From contig JAYGXS010000002.1 of assembly GCA_036362985.1 (NCBI GenBank), positions 90,649,673 to 90,713,672 on the forward strand: a stretch of 64,000 bases of DNA, read 5' to 3'. The stretch comes from Ligula intestinalis. Its lineage: Eukaryota; Platyhelminthes; Cestoda; Diphyllobothriidea; Diphyllobothriidae. A program made the translations under genes and the position numbers. Below are positions 1-10,620 of the stretch, in pieces. Below the pieces are notes generated by a model that did not search any database, was not told where the DNA came from, and saw only the letters and a list, made by a program, of their open reading frames with translations. The first letter of the stretch is position 1. Every line of letters starts with the position of its first letter.

Positions 1-1122
1 AAATCCCGCCAAACGCCTAGAGTTTTTCACACTTGGGTCAACTCAAACACTTAGTACTTCTTATAGTTCCTTTAAGTACTTAATATGCCTCACGTTGCTC
101 ATTTTTATTTATAAGTTTTCGTAAATGCGTTCCCGCTGGTATGGGAGAAATAATGAAAAATTTACAAATTTAGGAAATTTGCCTGCAGCTCTCGCAGAAC
201 TGTATGTTTGCCTATTTATGTTCTGAAATGTTCAATGTGAATTTTTGCAGATTTCTGACTTATTTGCTGTCGTTTTCTCCAACGCTAAGCAGCAACAATC
301 TCGGTGTTGAATCCTTTTTTTAATTCTTATCCATTCACCACAAGGATGGGCGAGCCACCCGTCTCTTCTGTCAACTGCAGTTCAAAGTGTGCAACCTTCA
401 AAAAATGCTAATCTTTGGCTGAAACCTCCGATCATTCCTGCCTAGACTTGCTGACGAAATGTAATGACGCCAGTCACCCCTCTCTCTCTACCGGTTATGG
501 TGCACTGCTTTCTGTTAACTTGGAGTGATTTCTGCATGAAGTGACTAAGATTTGGTCATACAAACAGTGCACTTTTTAGACAAATGGGTAAGGATGACTT
601 GTGTGGTCGGCTAAGCAGGACATGGGGACAAAAACTGCCCGCTCACATTGCACCCGATTCCGGGGAAATTATTTTTGAGATTTAGGTAAGAATTAGGTTT
701 AAGGTCAGAGTTGGCGGTTATGTTCAGGATCATACAAGAGTCAAGGTTTGGATTCGTGTTACTTGTGGGGGTTTAGATTTAGGGTAGTTCTACAGTTGAT
801 ATGAAGATTGTAGTTTATTTTTTCGGTTAGGGTTAACACACGGACCTGATACAGCTTCCTGAAATTTATCGCAGGGCCACTTTTTTAAATGGATGGGGTC
901 TTCCTGTTCTTTTATCCCCTAATAGCAAAACGAGCTCGAAAAAATGAGTTCCAAGCGAGCTCGCGTTATCGCGCTTGTAGCTGGAAAAGTCGAATGTCAG
1001 TTTTCATCTGGAAAGGGGTTACCTTCTCTTTTGCATAAACCCTCCATAACTTCTAAACATAGCGAAATAGTACTTTTTGTAAGTTGTTTGTTTAGTAGAA
1101 TGTATATATATATATATATATA
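1..1122. other. Non-coding stretch, probably TRMT1 intron
   Basis: I see no exon with homology or good splice sites here. It lies upstream of the first visible TRMT1 exon and probably belongs to an intron of that gene. It contains a degenerate TTAGGG-like block (590-840) and ends in a (TA)n tract that abuts the Penelope-like element. Confidence 0.4.
590..840 (+). repeat. Dispersed repeat with degenerate TTAGGG-like block, copy 1
   Basis: A lead segment (GGTCGGCTAAGCAGGACATG, then ACTGCCCGCTCACATTGCA) is followed by loose repeats of TTAGGT, TTTAGG and GGTTAGGGTTA. The same lead segment and telomere-like tail recur near 23655 and 60655. This is not a true telomere: spacing is irregular and units are mutated. 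It is probably a dispersed repeat with a minisatellite-like interior. Confidence 0.5.
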
Positions 1123-1124
1123 TA
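1101..1124. repeat. (TA)n microsatellite at the left end of the PLE
   Basis: About twelve TA dinucleotides sit directly outside the left terminal repeat. A second TA-rich tract lies at about 3870-3903, just beyond the right terminal repeat. The element may have entered a TA tract, or TA tracts may have grown at its borders. Confidence 0.7.
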
Positions 1125-1390
1125 TCCTGATCATCATCCCTCAAAGAAGGCGAAGAAGATAACAAGGCGCTGTCGTGGACCACACTGTAATTGTGCTACG
1201 TTTCGGAAATACACTATTTTCCATCATCAGAGTGGTGGGTTGTGTGTTCCTGCTTGCCGGGAGTTGGAATGCCGCGCAGACCATCTGGTGTTGTAGCGAT
1301 GGCTGACGCACGAGCGCTGAACTTCGTTCTGTCCGTTGATTGGCTGCGGCACCTCCATTGTGGGTGGCTGGCGCCCGTGTGTGTCATCCG
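1123..1390 (-). repeat. PLE terminal inverted repeat, left (3' side of the element)
   Basis: Reverse complement of 3575-3842 with two visible mismatches (CCCTC versus CCCCC near 1140, and CGGG versus CGAG near 1260). It carries the stop codon of the PLE frame and a hammerhead-like core in the sense direction of the element. Confidence 0.92.
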
Positions 1391-3629
1391 TTGCCTGTCC
1401 GTGTGTCGTTAACGCGTCTACGTTAACCGGCCCGGTAGTGTGACCACCGCCCGACCTCCCCCCTGAGCCGGATGCGCGGATCAGCCCTCGTTCCAGGCCC
1501 GGTGTCCGTCGGGGGGTAGGTGAGTCCTCCCGGTCGTGTGCGCGGTGAAGGGCCCTCTCTGCCCGTCCTCCTACATCCCCCGTCGCCTGTACGTTTGTTG
1601 TTGTCATCATCAGGTCTGTGTGCGTATTGTGTGCACTTGGCCGGCTACTATCAGCTCTCCTTCCATACCCGGGTGGCTTGACCGGTTGGCATTCAAAGCG
1701 CGGACCCGGCTCACATGTTTGGGCTCGTCGGTGGACCGATGACTCATGTCGGTCGTTGGAGTCGCTATTAGTTCTCCTCTGCCGCGTCGGTGGCCACTGT
1801 TGACGAAATTGCAAGTCGCTCGCTAGCGCCGGTGGCGGCGGGCTCGTCGGGGCTGATTGGAGTCTTGTCCGGAGGGCCTGATAGGCTGGATTTAAATCAA
1901 TATTTCTGTTGATTGTGCCCACGGATGCCCAACTTTCAAGCACCAATCTGGTCATCTTGTCGTTGGATCGGCCGATGACTTTGGCGTTTTCGAAAGCGAA
2001 CTTATGCTTCTCCCGGTCCATGTGGCCGTATACCAGTGACAGTTTATCCTCGCGATCGACTGCAAGTTGGTGTTCATGCAGTCTTGTGCAAAGGCGTTTA
2101 CCCGTTTCACCAACATACCTTGCACCGCAATTTTGGCATGGTATGCTGTAGACCACTGCAGATTGTTCCGTTGCCGGAAGCGGGTCCTTAGGTCTCATTA
2201 TCTGCTGCCGTATGGTTGAATCGGGTTTGTGGGCCACCCCAATTCCGAAAGGGTTCAGGAGTCGAGCTGTCGCCTCCGACACATTTTTCACGTAGGGGAT
2301 CGCTAGCCAGAAATTTGGTTTTTCGTCGTCTGGTCGACTTCGGATGGGCCTTCGTCGGCATTCACGTATGAAGGATCGCGGATAACCGTTAGATAGGAAC
2401 AGGGAATCGAGGTATTTCGCCTCCGCCTTTTTCCCGTCCTCATCGCTGCAGTGCGTTTGAACGCGTTGGAATAGAGATCTAACGCAACTGCGTTTGTGAC
2501 CAATTGGGTGGTTACTTTGGAATTGCAGGATGCGTTTGGTGTTCGTTGCCTTCCGATCGACCGTAGTTTTTATCCTCCCCTCGGAAGTCCTCTTGACATG
2601 CACATCCAGGAAAGGCAACCGGTCGTTATCTTCCTCTTCCATCGTAAATTGGATGTCAGGGAATATAGAATTCAGTAAGGTCTTAAAGCTCTGAACGTCG
2701 TTCCTTTTGATTACGACAAAGGTGTCGTCAACGTATCTAGTCCAGAATTTCGGACAGTAAGTCCGGAAGACTAGTCGTTCTAGCCTCTGCAGGACTGCCT
2801 CGGCAATAAGTCCCGACAGGGGGGAGCCCATCGGTGTTCCCTTCGTCTGTTCATAAACCTGGTTGTTGAAGCTGAAGAAAGTTCTGAGGCACAATTCCAA
2901 CAGCTCAGTGACGTGTTGTCGTTTAAGTTGCTGGTCCTCGTCCTCATACTTTTCGGCGAGTAGTTCATCAATAGTGCTTACGGCGAGGCCAGTTGGAATA
3001 GAGGTGAATAGAGACACCACGTCAAACGATACCATCATCTCGTCTGAATCTATTTCTAGATGCCTTATGTTCCGCAGAAACTGTTCAGCCGACTTAACTG
3101 TGGATTCGGAATCCTCGGTGAGGAAGCGGAACCGCTTGTAGAGCCACTTCGATAGTCTTAACGTCGGAGTACCACGCAAGGAGACGATGGGGCGAAGGGG
3201 CACTCCAGGTTTATGCACTTTTGGCAGACCGTAGAAACGCGCCATCGCGGCGTCTGTGGCTTTTGTGGTCAGTGCTTCTCCTCTTTTGAGGGCCCCGGAC
3301 TTCTTCAGCTTTTCAATCGCCCTGTTAACGCTGTTCACATGTTTCTTGAACTCTCCCGCTCCCGAAAGCTGGTAGGCGTTTCTGTCCTCCAACAGACCTT
3401 GTAGCTTCGCCGTGTACTCAGTCTTATCCATGACAACCGTCGACCGTCCCTTGTCGGCTGGCAAGGTGACGATATCCCTCATCTTTCGGATTCGCATAAG
3501 TTCTCGGACTTCTGCCTCGGAGATCGTCGTCAAAGGTTTGTGCTGGAGGAGGAGAGTTGACACTTGCTGTCGCACGGATGACACACACGGGCGCCAGCCA
3601 CCCACAATGGAGGTGCCGCAGCCAATCAA
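1227..3629 (-). CDS. Penelope-like reverse transcriptase with GIY-YIG endonuclease
   Basis: An uninterrupted 800-codon frame. The N-terminal part holds the YGLPKVHK box (about residues 133-140) typical of PLE reverse transcriptases. RT motif A follows as SFDVVSLFTSIP (201-212), then GTPMGSPLSG (264-273) and the catalytic YVDD (299-302). A GIY-YIG nuclease spans about 491-580, with VVYSIPCQNCGARYVGETG, the HEH segment and a later Glu and Asn. The remaining ~210 residues are low complexity and partly encoded by the terminal repeat. The first codons also lie in the opposite terminal repeat, so the true start is uncertain; a Met near residue 45 is an alternative. The gene looks intact. It would copy RNA of the element primed from cleaved target DNA. 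Confidence 0.9.
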   Translation of the reverse strand: MIGCGTSIVGGWRPCVSSVRQQVSTLLLQHKPLTTISEAEVRELMRIRKMRDIVTLPADKGRSTVVMDKTEYTAKLQGLLEDRNAYQLSGAGEFKKHVNSVNRAIEKLKKSGALKRGEALTTKATDAAMARFYGLPKVHKPGVPLRPIVSLRGTPTLRLSKWLYKRFRFLTEDSESTVKSAEQFLRNIRHLEIDSDEMMVSFDVVSLFTSIPTGLAVSTIDELLAEKYEDEDQQLKRQHVTELLELCLRTFFSFNNQVYEQTKGTPMGSPLSGLIAEAVLQRLERLVFRTYCPKFWTRYVDDTFVVIKRNDVQSFKTLLNSIFPDIQFTMEEEDNDRLPFLDVHVKRTSEGRIKTTVDRKATNTKRILQFQSNHPIGHKRSCVRSLFQRVQTHCSDEDGKKAEAKYLDSLFLSNGYPRSFIRECRRRPIRSRPDDEKPNFWLAIPYVKNVSEATARLLNPFGIGVAHKPDSTIRQQIMRPKDPLPATEQSAVVYSIPCQNCGARYVGETGKRLCTRLHEHQLAVDREDKLSLVYGHMDREKHKFAFENAKVIGRSNDKMTRLVLESWASVGTINRNIDLNPAYQALRTRLQSAPTSPPPPALASDLQFRQQWPPTRQRRTNSDSNDRHESSVHRRAQTCEPGPRFECQPVKPPGYGRRADSSRPSAHNTHTDLMMTTTNVQATGDVGGRAERALHRAHDREDSPTPRRTPGLERGLIRASGSGGRSGGGHTTGPVNVDALTTHGQATDDTHGRQPPTMEVPQPINGQNEVQRSCVSHRYNTRWSARHSNSRQAGTHNPPL

Positions 3630-3842
3630 CGGACAGAACGAAGTTCAGCGCTCGTGCGTCAGCCATCGCTACAACACCAGATGGTCTGCGCGGCATTCCA
3701 ACTCTCGGCAAGCAGGAACACACAACCCACCACTCTGATGATGGAAAATAGTGTATTTCCGAAACGTAGCACAATTACAGTGTGGTCCACGACAGCGCCT
3801 TGTTATCTTCTTCGCCTTCTTTGGGGGATGATGATCAGGATA
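3575..3842 (+). repeat. PLE terminal inverted repeat, right (5' side of the element)
   Basis: Partner of the left repeat. Its inner edge is followed by the PLE coding frame, and its outer edge ends in TCAGGATA before TA-rich DNA. It carries the same hammerhead-like core in mirror orientation. Confidence 0.92.
3728..3792 (+). ncRNA. Hammerhead-like core in PLE terminal repeat
   Basis: CTGATGA (3735-3741) is followed by stem II GGAAA/TTTCC (3743-3747 with 3756-3760) and then GAAAC (3761-3765). CACT before the core can pair with AGTG at 3778 onward as stem I. Hammerheads are known in PLE terminal repeats. The expected NUH cleavage triplet is not clear (TAC where a U is required), so this copy is probably weak or inactive. 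The mirror copy lies in the left repeat at about 1178-1240 (-). Confidence 0.55.
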
Positions 3843-4034
3843 ATTTATCTGGACCTCGTATCTTCACCTATGTTAATATATATATGTATATATATATATA
3901 TATTCAAAATGGGCTTTAAAATATTGGGGTTTTAAAAAATGCTAAAAAGTCCTCTTTGGCTGGTGTTTGGAATTCTTCGTTACCAGAACGCATCATTGTA
4001 GAGTTCATAGACGGCGGTGGTAATTAATTTTTTA

Positions 4035-4765
4035 AGGTCAATCGACTGAAGGCAGTGAAAATTGTATAGTCTCAATTAGCATTTCAAGGCAAAGCTGAAC
4101 CTCTTCGTAATCGAAATCCCAAAATGATTACAAAGGAATGGGACGAAGGCACTTACTCTTAGTGTACAAAAATGGTACCTTTACAATTGCACCTGATAAT
4201 TGCATTGAAATGTATTAGTTCCCGACCGACATGTCCGCAAGTTAGCTTCAAAAATATATTACTTCGGTGATTTCCCAATGGGCGAACATAGCCCAACGGA
4301 ACTCAAGCAATGCATAAACGAAAGAAAAAACTAGCAATTCTCGTAAGAACGTGTTGGAATTCATACTCGAAATTTGGCCTGTTCGGTATTGGCCATACAT
4401 TTCATTGCACGTAATCGTGAAGCATATGTATCCGAAAATTTTACAAACGGATTATTTTCCAACGTAATTTTACTTGCGCTGCTTTATTTACTCGGTGGTT
4501 TTGCATGAACAGGCTTCCTCTACGTGTACAACTTAAGTTTATATAGTACGCCCGATTTCCACGTTTTCGGAATTTTCCACTTTTTCTATAAAAGCTGGTA
4601 TTTCTATAGAACTTTATGCTCCTTCATAAATCACAATGTGCCCTGTCGTGAAGAACGACCATTACTTTATTGCTGTAAGACTTTGGGGGCCGCAGCTTGA
4701 ACTGCCTGTGAGTAACAGAGCCTTTCTTGTAAAAATCCTTGGATTTCATGAGTTAGGTAACCTAC
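4035..4765 (+). repeat. ~700 bp dispersed repeat (family R7), copy 1
   Basis: Homologous over most of its length to 15680-16395 (+) and 37310-38010 (-). Shared landmarks are AAGCATATGTATCCGAAAAT, a GCATGAACAGGC box, and TTACTTTATTGCTGTAAG with a following GTAACA segment. No coding frame survives, and no terminal repeats or target duplications are obvious. It could be a non-autonomous DNA element or the non-coding part of a retroelement. Confidence 0.7.
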
Positions 4766-5129
4766 TGTTGTGTAAATTCTTCCTCAAAACATAATGAAAT
4801 GTGTGCTTCTCCTTAGACGAAATGAAAATGGCATGCAGTTCGGAGATCTTGAATTCAACTTTAATAGTCGCCATTGTTCAACATTATTAGGCAATTTTTA
4901 ATCCTTTTTTTAATCGAAACCAGTAAACTATTAAATGAAGGTATAGTTTGTGAATGTTTTCTGTAAAAATGTTGTATTTGGATTTATAAGAACAGGGAAA
5001 ATTAATGAGAAAAGACCATATTATTTAAGTAGACCTTCGTTTGCAGTATTGACGTTTTGCAGGTGGTGCTCTTTTAAAAGCTGACAACCTGTCGTGAGTA
5101 AAATAACTTAAAATTAGGTGACACGATAA

Positions 5130-5245
5130 TAAACACAGCCCTACTTAAGTAATTTGTTCGAATCAAAAACGCATTTCAGAATTTCGGTTGACATTTCAAA
5201 AGCTAGAGCATCTACCGTATATTCGACCTTGCCTAGGAAAGCATT
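5130..5245 (+). repeat. Arm of the fold-back element family, solo copy
   Basis: The segment starting TACTTAAGTAATTTGTTCG, with TTCGGTTGACATTTC and ATCTACCGTAT, matches both arms of the inverted-repeat element at 9745-10620. Confidence 0.55.
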
Positions 5246-5992
5246 AAGTCGCTCCATGCTCTTTTTATCTGTTTTAAAGCCATCTTTTCTTGACATTCAT
5301 GACTCCGGCCAGATTACTACTGATCGGGGAATTTGAAAATGGGCGCGGCAAGCGTTTTTTGTTGACCGAATGTTTATATTCCGTTTGTCCAGTCGTTAGC
5401 TCCTGCCCTATGGAAACTGCCATTTCTTAGTTTATAAGTATTATTGTAGAGCGCTTATTGCAACCATTTATGCTAAGGCTACCATTATTTTTGCGCTAAC
5501 AGTACTGTTAAGAGGCGTGCCTTATTCTTTTCCACCTACCTTCACTATTCGGTTCCGCGTAGTTATCCATTACCTGTTTTTTTCCTCTGTAAGCTATTAT
5601 TTTCACAGAAGACACTATAACAGCCTCTGTGACTAATATTCCATTTTTGAGTCTACCGTTTTTCATACAACTGCAGATAACTATGCCATAATTTTCGCCT
5701 GCACCATCTGATAAGGGAATCGTTACGAATTTCAACCACACTACGGAGCACCTCTGGGCTTATTACGCAGTTGTATTCGGCATGGCTTAGTGCTATACGA
5801 GTAAAACCCGATTTGCCTGAATCGCCCGTTTGAAGTGCCATGACTTCCGTCAGTACAAATAACCCAGTTTTTAGCTGGCGTCGAAAATGGTCCTCTTTGA
5901 TACTTATCCGTATTTTTGAATTTGAGACCTCGTTTGATGTGAGTTAACCCATTTTATCCACATTTCTATCTTTTTTCCGGACCATTTTCCAG

Positions 5993-6191
5993 AATTTCCG
6001 ATTCCGGAGTGGTTACAACTGGCTCCCAACCTCCGTACCAGTCTGCCTGCGGGAACCTTTGGAACCTTGAATCGATTGATTGGAATGCTCACTGTGGCAT
6101 CCGAGGAACTGGAGGACTGCCCATTCTACATGCAGGTTGATCAACTTGCCAGTATAATTCGTACTTCTCCTCCAAAAATGACCGATTTAAG
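5993..6191 (+). CDS. TRMT1: tRNA (guanine-26) dimethyltransferase TRMT1, internal exon
   Basis: An acceptor with a pyrimidine tract (CCATTTTCCAG, ending 5992) opens this exon, and a donor AG|GTTTGT closes it at 6191. The frame includes LNRLIGMLTVASEELEDCPF and ends PPKMTDLR. It matches the C-terminal half of Trm1-family enzymes, where a similar segment (with TEELPDVPLYY in vertebrates) precedes the SHA..KTDAP region. Trm1 uses S-adenosylmethionine to make dimethylguanosine at tRNA position 26. The exon ends with two bases of an Arg codon, and the next exon at 20877 supplies the third, so the join reads MTDLR-SAFLNAGYRVS. The upstream catalytic exons are not visible and probably lie left of the window. 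Confidence 0.88.
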
Positions 6192-6769
6192 GTTTGTTCG
6201 TTTTCTGCTGCTATTCGTGCACTGCTCAGTGTTTTTAGGACGTGCATTTCGACCGTAGGCTCAAACTCCGAATTTTCAAACCCACGATCTGAAAGAGATT
6301 CCTCTTCTAAACTTAAAATCATGCATCTTAGGAGATTTAATTTGAAAAAAAGCCTATCCTTTTTGATAAACAGATAGGTGCCCCTCCAAAATAGGCCGAG
6401 ACCATGCACTCCGACGATTCATGCATCAATCGACACATAAAGTTAGAAGGAATTTATAAACATCACAAAGAACAGTGGAAGGGGCAATGGCCGCATAATA
6501 CAGATTGACAAAAGTCACAACCACCGATCAGCTCTCACACCATATGATAATTGTTTTTTTTTCGCACGTTTAAAATTTTAGTTTTTCTTTGCCCATTCTC
6601 ATTAGTCGGAAGACAAACTAGGGAACCAGCCTCGAAGTTTTTCACAGATTAAATTTACTTGTTTATACCGTAGAACAGTTTTTATCTTCAAAGAGATTCC
6701 TCTGTCGAAACACATTGACATCTGTGCATATGGGATAGTATGCGCACATATTTGAGGTCCAGATGTAAT

Positions 6770-6935
6770 ATTGCTTTCATTATCCCCGGAAGATGAAGAA
6801 AGAGGGGCCATTCCTGAGAGCAAGTTGTATTCAAGCTGGCTTTCCGAAAACATCGCTTTCATCGTTAGAGCGATGTGCTTATTCTCCTACTGGCCTCGAG
6901 TGAGTGTGTCTGACCGCTAGCCGTGTGCTATAACT
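6770..6935 (-). repeat. PLE-type terminal repeat remnant, copy 1
   Basis: Resembles 14930-15100: both share TTGCTTTCATYATCYCCGRA, a GAAAACATCG or GAAAAAATATTCG segment, then TATTCTCCTRCT and CCGCYAGCCGTGTG. The layout resembles PLE terminal repeats. No coding sequence is attached. Confidence 0.4.
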
Positions 6936-9744
6936 GTGCCTGATGCACACGCACGCGAATATGTCGGCTCAGGTTGTTCATTCTCCGCGCGCGACTTTGG
7001 TGCTAGTATCATAGCCACCACGTCTATGCCCGAACTGAAACAACGACGAGAAAATAAGTTGAGATCCCTGTATGCTAGGCGCGCCCAGCTCATATATGTT
7101 TTTCTCGAACCTGCAATGTTTTATTTTCACCCTTCTGATTGAATTTGTCTTATTCACTAGATTGGCTGCTGGTAAAATTATCTTAGGCATTTTCACAATC
7201 GTCCATATCATAGGTAGTCATAGCCAAATCAAGTGACTGGTCGGTCGTTGCTACCGATGATGTCCACTGTGTGCATCCGCAACAGAATGAGCGCAGGGAT
7301 AGCGACTTCTGTGTAAACTAGTTTATGATGATAGAATACTTGTGCTGCATCTATTGCACTCGCTCCTTTCCCTCCCTCTCTCTCTCTCACATGACTCCAG
7401 TGCCTTAACACAGTCTAGTAAACCAGAGAGAGGGTTCGGTGCCGTGGATGCCACACCTTGACAGTCTGTCCAGCATGCCATACACGTATTTTCCGCCCAT
7501 TATGAACCAGGATTTCACTGAAATGGCAGCTGGACCGCTCGGATCCCGGATGGGGGGGGGGTGAATGCCACACAGGCCACATTAGGAAGGAGCCATTGAA
7601 GCCGGACTTGAAAGTATGATCGAGTTAACCCCTCGGTTAGCAGGCCTTCAAATTTGTGTATCGTAGCCCTTGTTGGATCAGGAACCCCCGCCGAAGTCCA
7701 AATTTGTTGTAGTTGGAAGACGAAGAAAAGCCGAGACCTCGACCGGCTTGAGTCAAAGGTCCCCAGGGGGGAGGGGGAGTAGGTTGGGTGCCTGACTGGG
7801 AACTGCAGACGCGAAGATGCTGACGGTCATGCGGAGAGTCGCTGCAGTTGGGTGTGGGCGGGTCAAGCCGGAGTCGCGGCTTTTAGCGCGCTGAGGTGGA
7901 TTCAGGCGCTGTAACTGCCGTGGTGACATATTCCTCCAGATCGACCTGACTCTTTCTCCCAGGCACAAGTCTTCTCTCCGAGCCGTTAAACCCACTGATT
8001 TTGAGATCAGACTCGGCACCTGACAGAACTAGACGGTCGTCTACACGTGCCACGCATGATGTGTTCCAAGGAAACAATATATTTTCATGTAATGGGGTAT
8101 GTGGCTCGGATCTTACATGCGTTACATTGCTACGATGACCGTTCTAAGAAGAAGTCAAAGAACACGCTTCCCCTTACGTAAAAGGAGCCTCTTCAGCGCC
8201 TGTTGAGCCTGATGCAGGATGTGTTCTTGTGTGTTTTTGGGAACTGCGTCGTGATGAAGTTCAGTCTGCGGTGGTTTTAACTCAAATTAGGCTGGAGGCT
8301 CATATAGCTGAGTTCGCTCATGCGGTGACTGAATATGCATGAACTGTGTGTGCAGTTAGGGCGAGAGTGATAGGTATATGTTAGTCTCCAGTTCTACTGC
8401 GATTGATGTGCAAGGGTTTGACCAGGCTAATGCGTGTTAGGCATTTGCCTGTACACGATATTAAATTCAACTTTTTGCTGTTTTTTGACGGCAGTGGCGA
8501 TGATTTTTGTGGTATCATGGCTGACTGAGGGAGAGTTGGTGATGTAGGAGATGAGAACGTTATCAGATGGGCTCAGGGCGTAGTCATTTAAGTGAATAAC
8601 GTTGTCATTGGGTGCGTATGTGACAAAGTAAGTTCATGCAATGACTGAATTTTCTGTGGATAGTGAAGACAAGTGTTGTTACTTTTCAACCACGGTTAAC
8701 TGCTCTCGTCGGCATGCGGGTACACATTCGTGAACACTCATTATGTATTGAGTAAATATTTTTTTCAATCTGTCTGCATTTCAATAGCTCCAGCTGTCGC
8801 GACCAACTCCTCTCCTTTGTCTAGCGAGTTCATGTTTCACGTCTTATCTATCATCGTTTCGCACGTCTAAAGTGACTAGCATTCACTACTGAGTCTGATT
8901 TCTCCTTAGTGCCTGCGAGGCGCACTGTTTACAGCTTAACCTAGATCTTCACAGTGCACAGCGAAATTGAAGAGCTTGTCAGTATTCTGTTTTTAGACCT
9001 CCTCTCTCAGGCCACTTCTCACGATCTGCCCTTTAGTTTTGTTTGTTGTTTTCATACGCCCTCATTCCTTCCCACCGTTTAGGAAGACTGTTGTGTTAGC
9101 ATTTTGGGAGCATTTATGTTGACGCCTTCTCTCCAAATCATCCCGCAACTGCCTTCACCGTTCAAAGCTACAAATTGCGCTATCTGCGGTGCGGTTTGTG
9201 GTAGCGCCAACGGCAATATCCATCGACACAGCAATCACGGTGGTGGTTTATGCAAGCGTGCGGTGGTGCATCACATTCCTGACATCGCGATCACTATGGC
9301 TGCTTTATCTGTCTTGGCGGAGCCCTGCGTGTTGGCCAAAGTTGTGTCCGAAAAAGTGCAGAGCCGGGGGGTTGGAAGGAGAAAACGTATTTCCTGTTCG
9401 CACAAAGCCCTACCACTTATGTATTGTGAAATTTTCGCTTTTTTAGTTAGCACTTGAAATGCGCATATCATTTGCGGTGCCCAAATATGCCAATGAGCCT
9501 GAGAATCTTCGACAAATATCTAGCCAATGTAGCTGGAGGTTTCTTTATTGCAGTAAATTTCAGTACCATTTCTAACTGAAAATATTTGTATCCTGTCACA
9601 GTATCGACTATCAGCCGTCTTCACGCCAATCCACCAACTTCAATTTGCGTCATACTTGGATTAAATATTAAAAAATTTTTAGCGCTTCAATAATCCTGGG
9701 AAACAATGACGCCCTACTTGATTTCTTCAGAAATTAACCCTTGA
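6936..9744. other. TRMT1 intron, no gene seen
   Basis: Part of the 14.7 kb intron between 6191 and 20877. It holds purine-rich and G-rich tracts near 7550 and 7770. A short segment at 7325-7415 (around TGCTGCATCTATTGCACTCG) resembles segments at 29035 and, inverted, 62400. The open frames at 9104-9457 and 9189-9446 show no domain. Confidence 0.5.
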
Positions 9745-10620
9745 TTGTATTCATTTTGAAAACAAGACTAAATACAGTAGATTGCTTATCTCATGAAATG
9801 TCAATTGAAACTCTGAAATATGTATTCGATTCGCACAAATTACTTAAGTAGCATTATAATATTGATTTTTGTACAGCTTACTTTCAAAGTTCCTCAGTAA
9901 AGTCCCGATGCCGGTTTTTAAACGGGCTTCTTTCTGACCGCCCTCAAATAGTTAAGTTGTTGCTTAAGTAGTATGCATTTTCTTGTTGAGTTTGTCTGTC
10001 CTTATAATTTCAGATCAATTTTATAGAAAACATGCACCAAAAATGCAATTTTATTTACTCCTTTGGTGGCAGATTACGTCTTCTACATATTTATTACTGG
10101 AAGTAAGGGTATCTTTTGATTTCAGAAAAGTTTCTAATTATGAGATCGTTTACGCCCGTTACGTGTTCACTCATAATGCATCGTATCTGTCATTTTTTTA
10201 AGAATATTTCTTGTGATTTATGCATCGTATTCCTGCTATGTGCCCTCATCTTCATACCGTAGGGGAATATTTACTTTACCTTAGGCGAAGTGTATACGGC
10301 GTCTGGTTAGAAAACCTTGAATCCAGTTGTCACGGCCGGTAGGGTACATAACTGTTCGCAATTTTAAAATAGACATATATCTTTTTCAGATATACTTAAG
10401 TAACCATGCTAGTGGAATATAATTTTTCGAGGCGGTCAGAAAGAAGCCCGTTCAGAAGCCGGCATCCTGACATGACTGAGGTATCTTGAGATTAGGCTGT
10501 GCAAGAAGCAATATTACAATATTACCTAAGTGATTTGTTCGAATCTAAAATATATTTAAGGTTTTCGGTTGATATTTTATTAGGTAGGGAATCTACTGTA
10601 AGAAATGTCTGTTTACTATT
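9745..10620. mobile_element. Fold-back (MITE-like) element with long inverted arms
   Basis: The left arm (about 9745-9990) and right arm (about 10380-10620) are inverted copies. GATGCCGGTTTTTAAACGGG with CTTCTTTCTGACCGCC on the left pairs with the reverse complement of GAGGCGGTCAGAAAGAAGCC with its GCCGGCATC extension on the right. Homology continues outward through TACTTAAGTA and the TTGACATTTCAT box. The ~390 bp interior has no coding content. Arms of ~240 bp and no gene fit a non-autonomous fold-back DNA element. A solo arm lies at 5130-5245. Confidence 0.65.

Larger units (their letters stand above)
1123..3842 (-). mobile_element. Penelope-like element with inverted terminal repeats
   Basis: The element is 2.72 kb, bounded by two 268 bp inverted repeats (1123-1390 and 3575-3842). 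By eye these differ at only two positions, which suggests recent insertion. A single long open frame fills the space between and runs into both repeats. PLEs are retroelements whose reverse transcriptase is related to telomerase and is joined to a GIY-YIG endonuclease. Their terminal repeats (pLTRs) may be tandem or inverted, and often carry hammerhead motifs, as here. It sits in what is probably an upstream TRMT1 intron, antisense to that gene. Confidence 0.9.

Noticed and set aside
590..840. True telomere or chromosome end
   Set aside because: The repeats are irregular, mutated and internal, with coding sequence on both sides.
1536..3774. Open frames on + strand opposite the PLE gene (for example 1909-2151, 2863-3141, 3412-3738)
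   Set aside because: They are antisense or terminal-repeat shadows of the 800-codon PLE frame, which has all the motifs.
9104..9457. 117-codon + frame with several Cys and His
   Set aside because: No known Cys/His spacing, lies within the certain TRMT1 intron, and shares its span with frames in two other registers.
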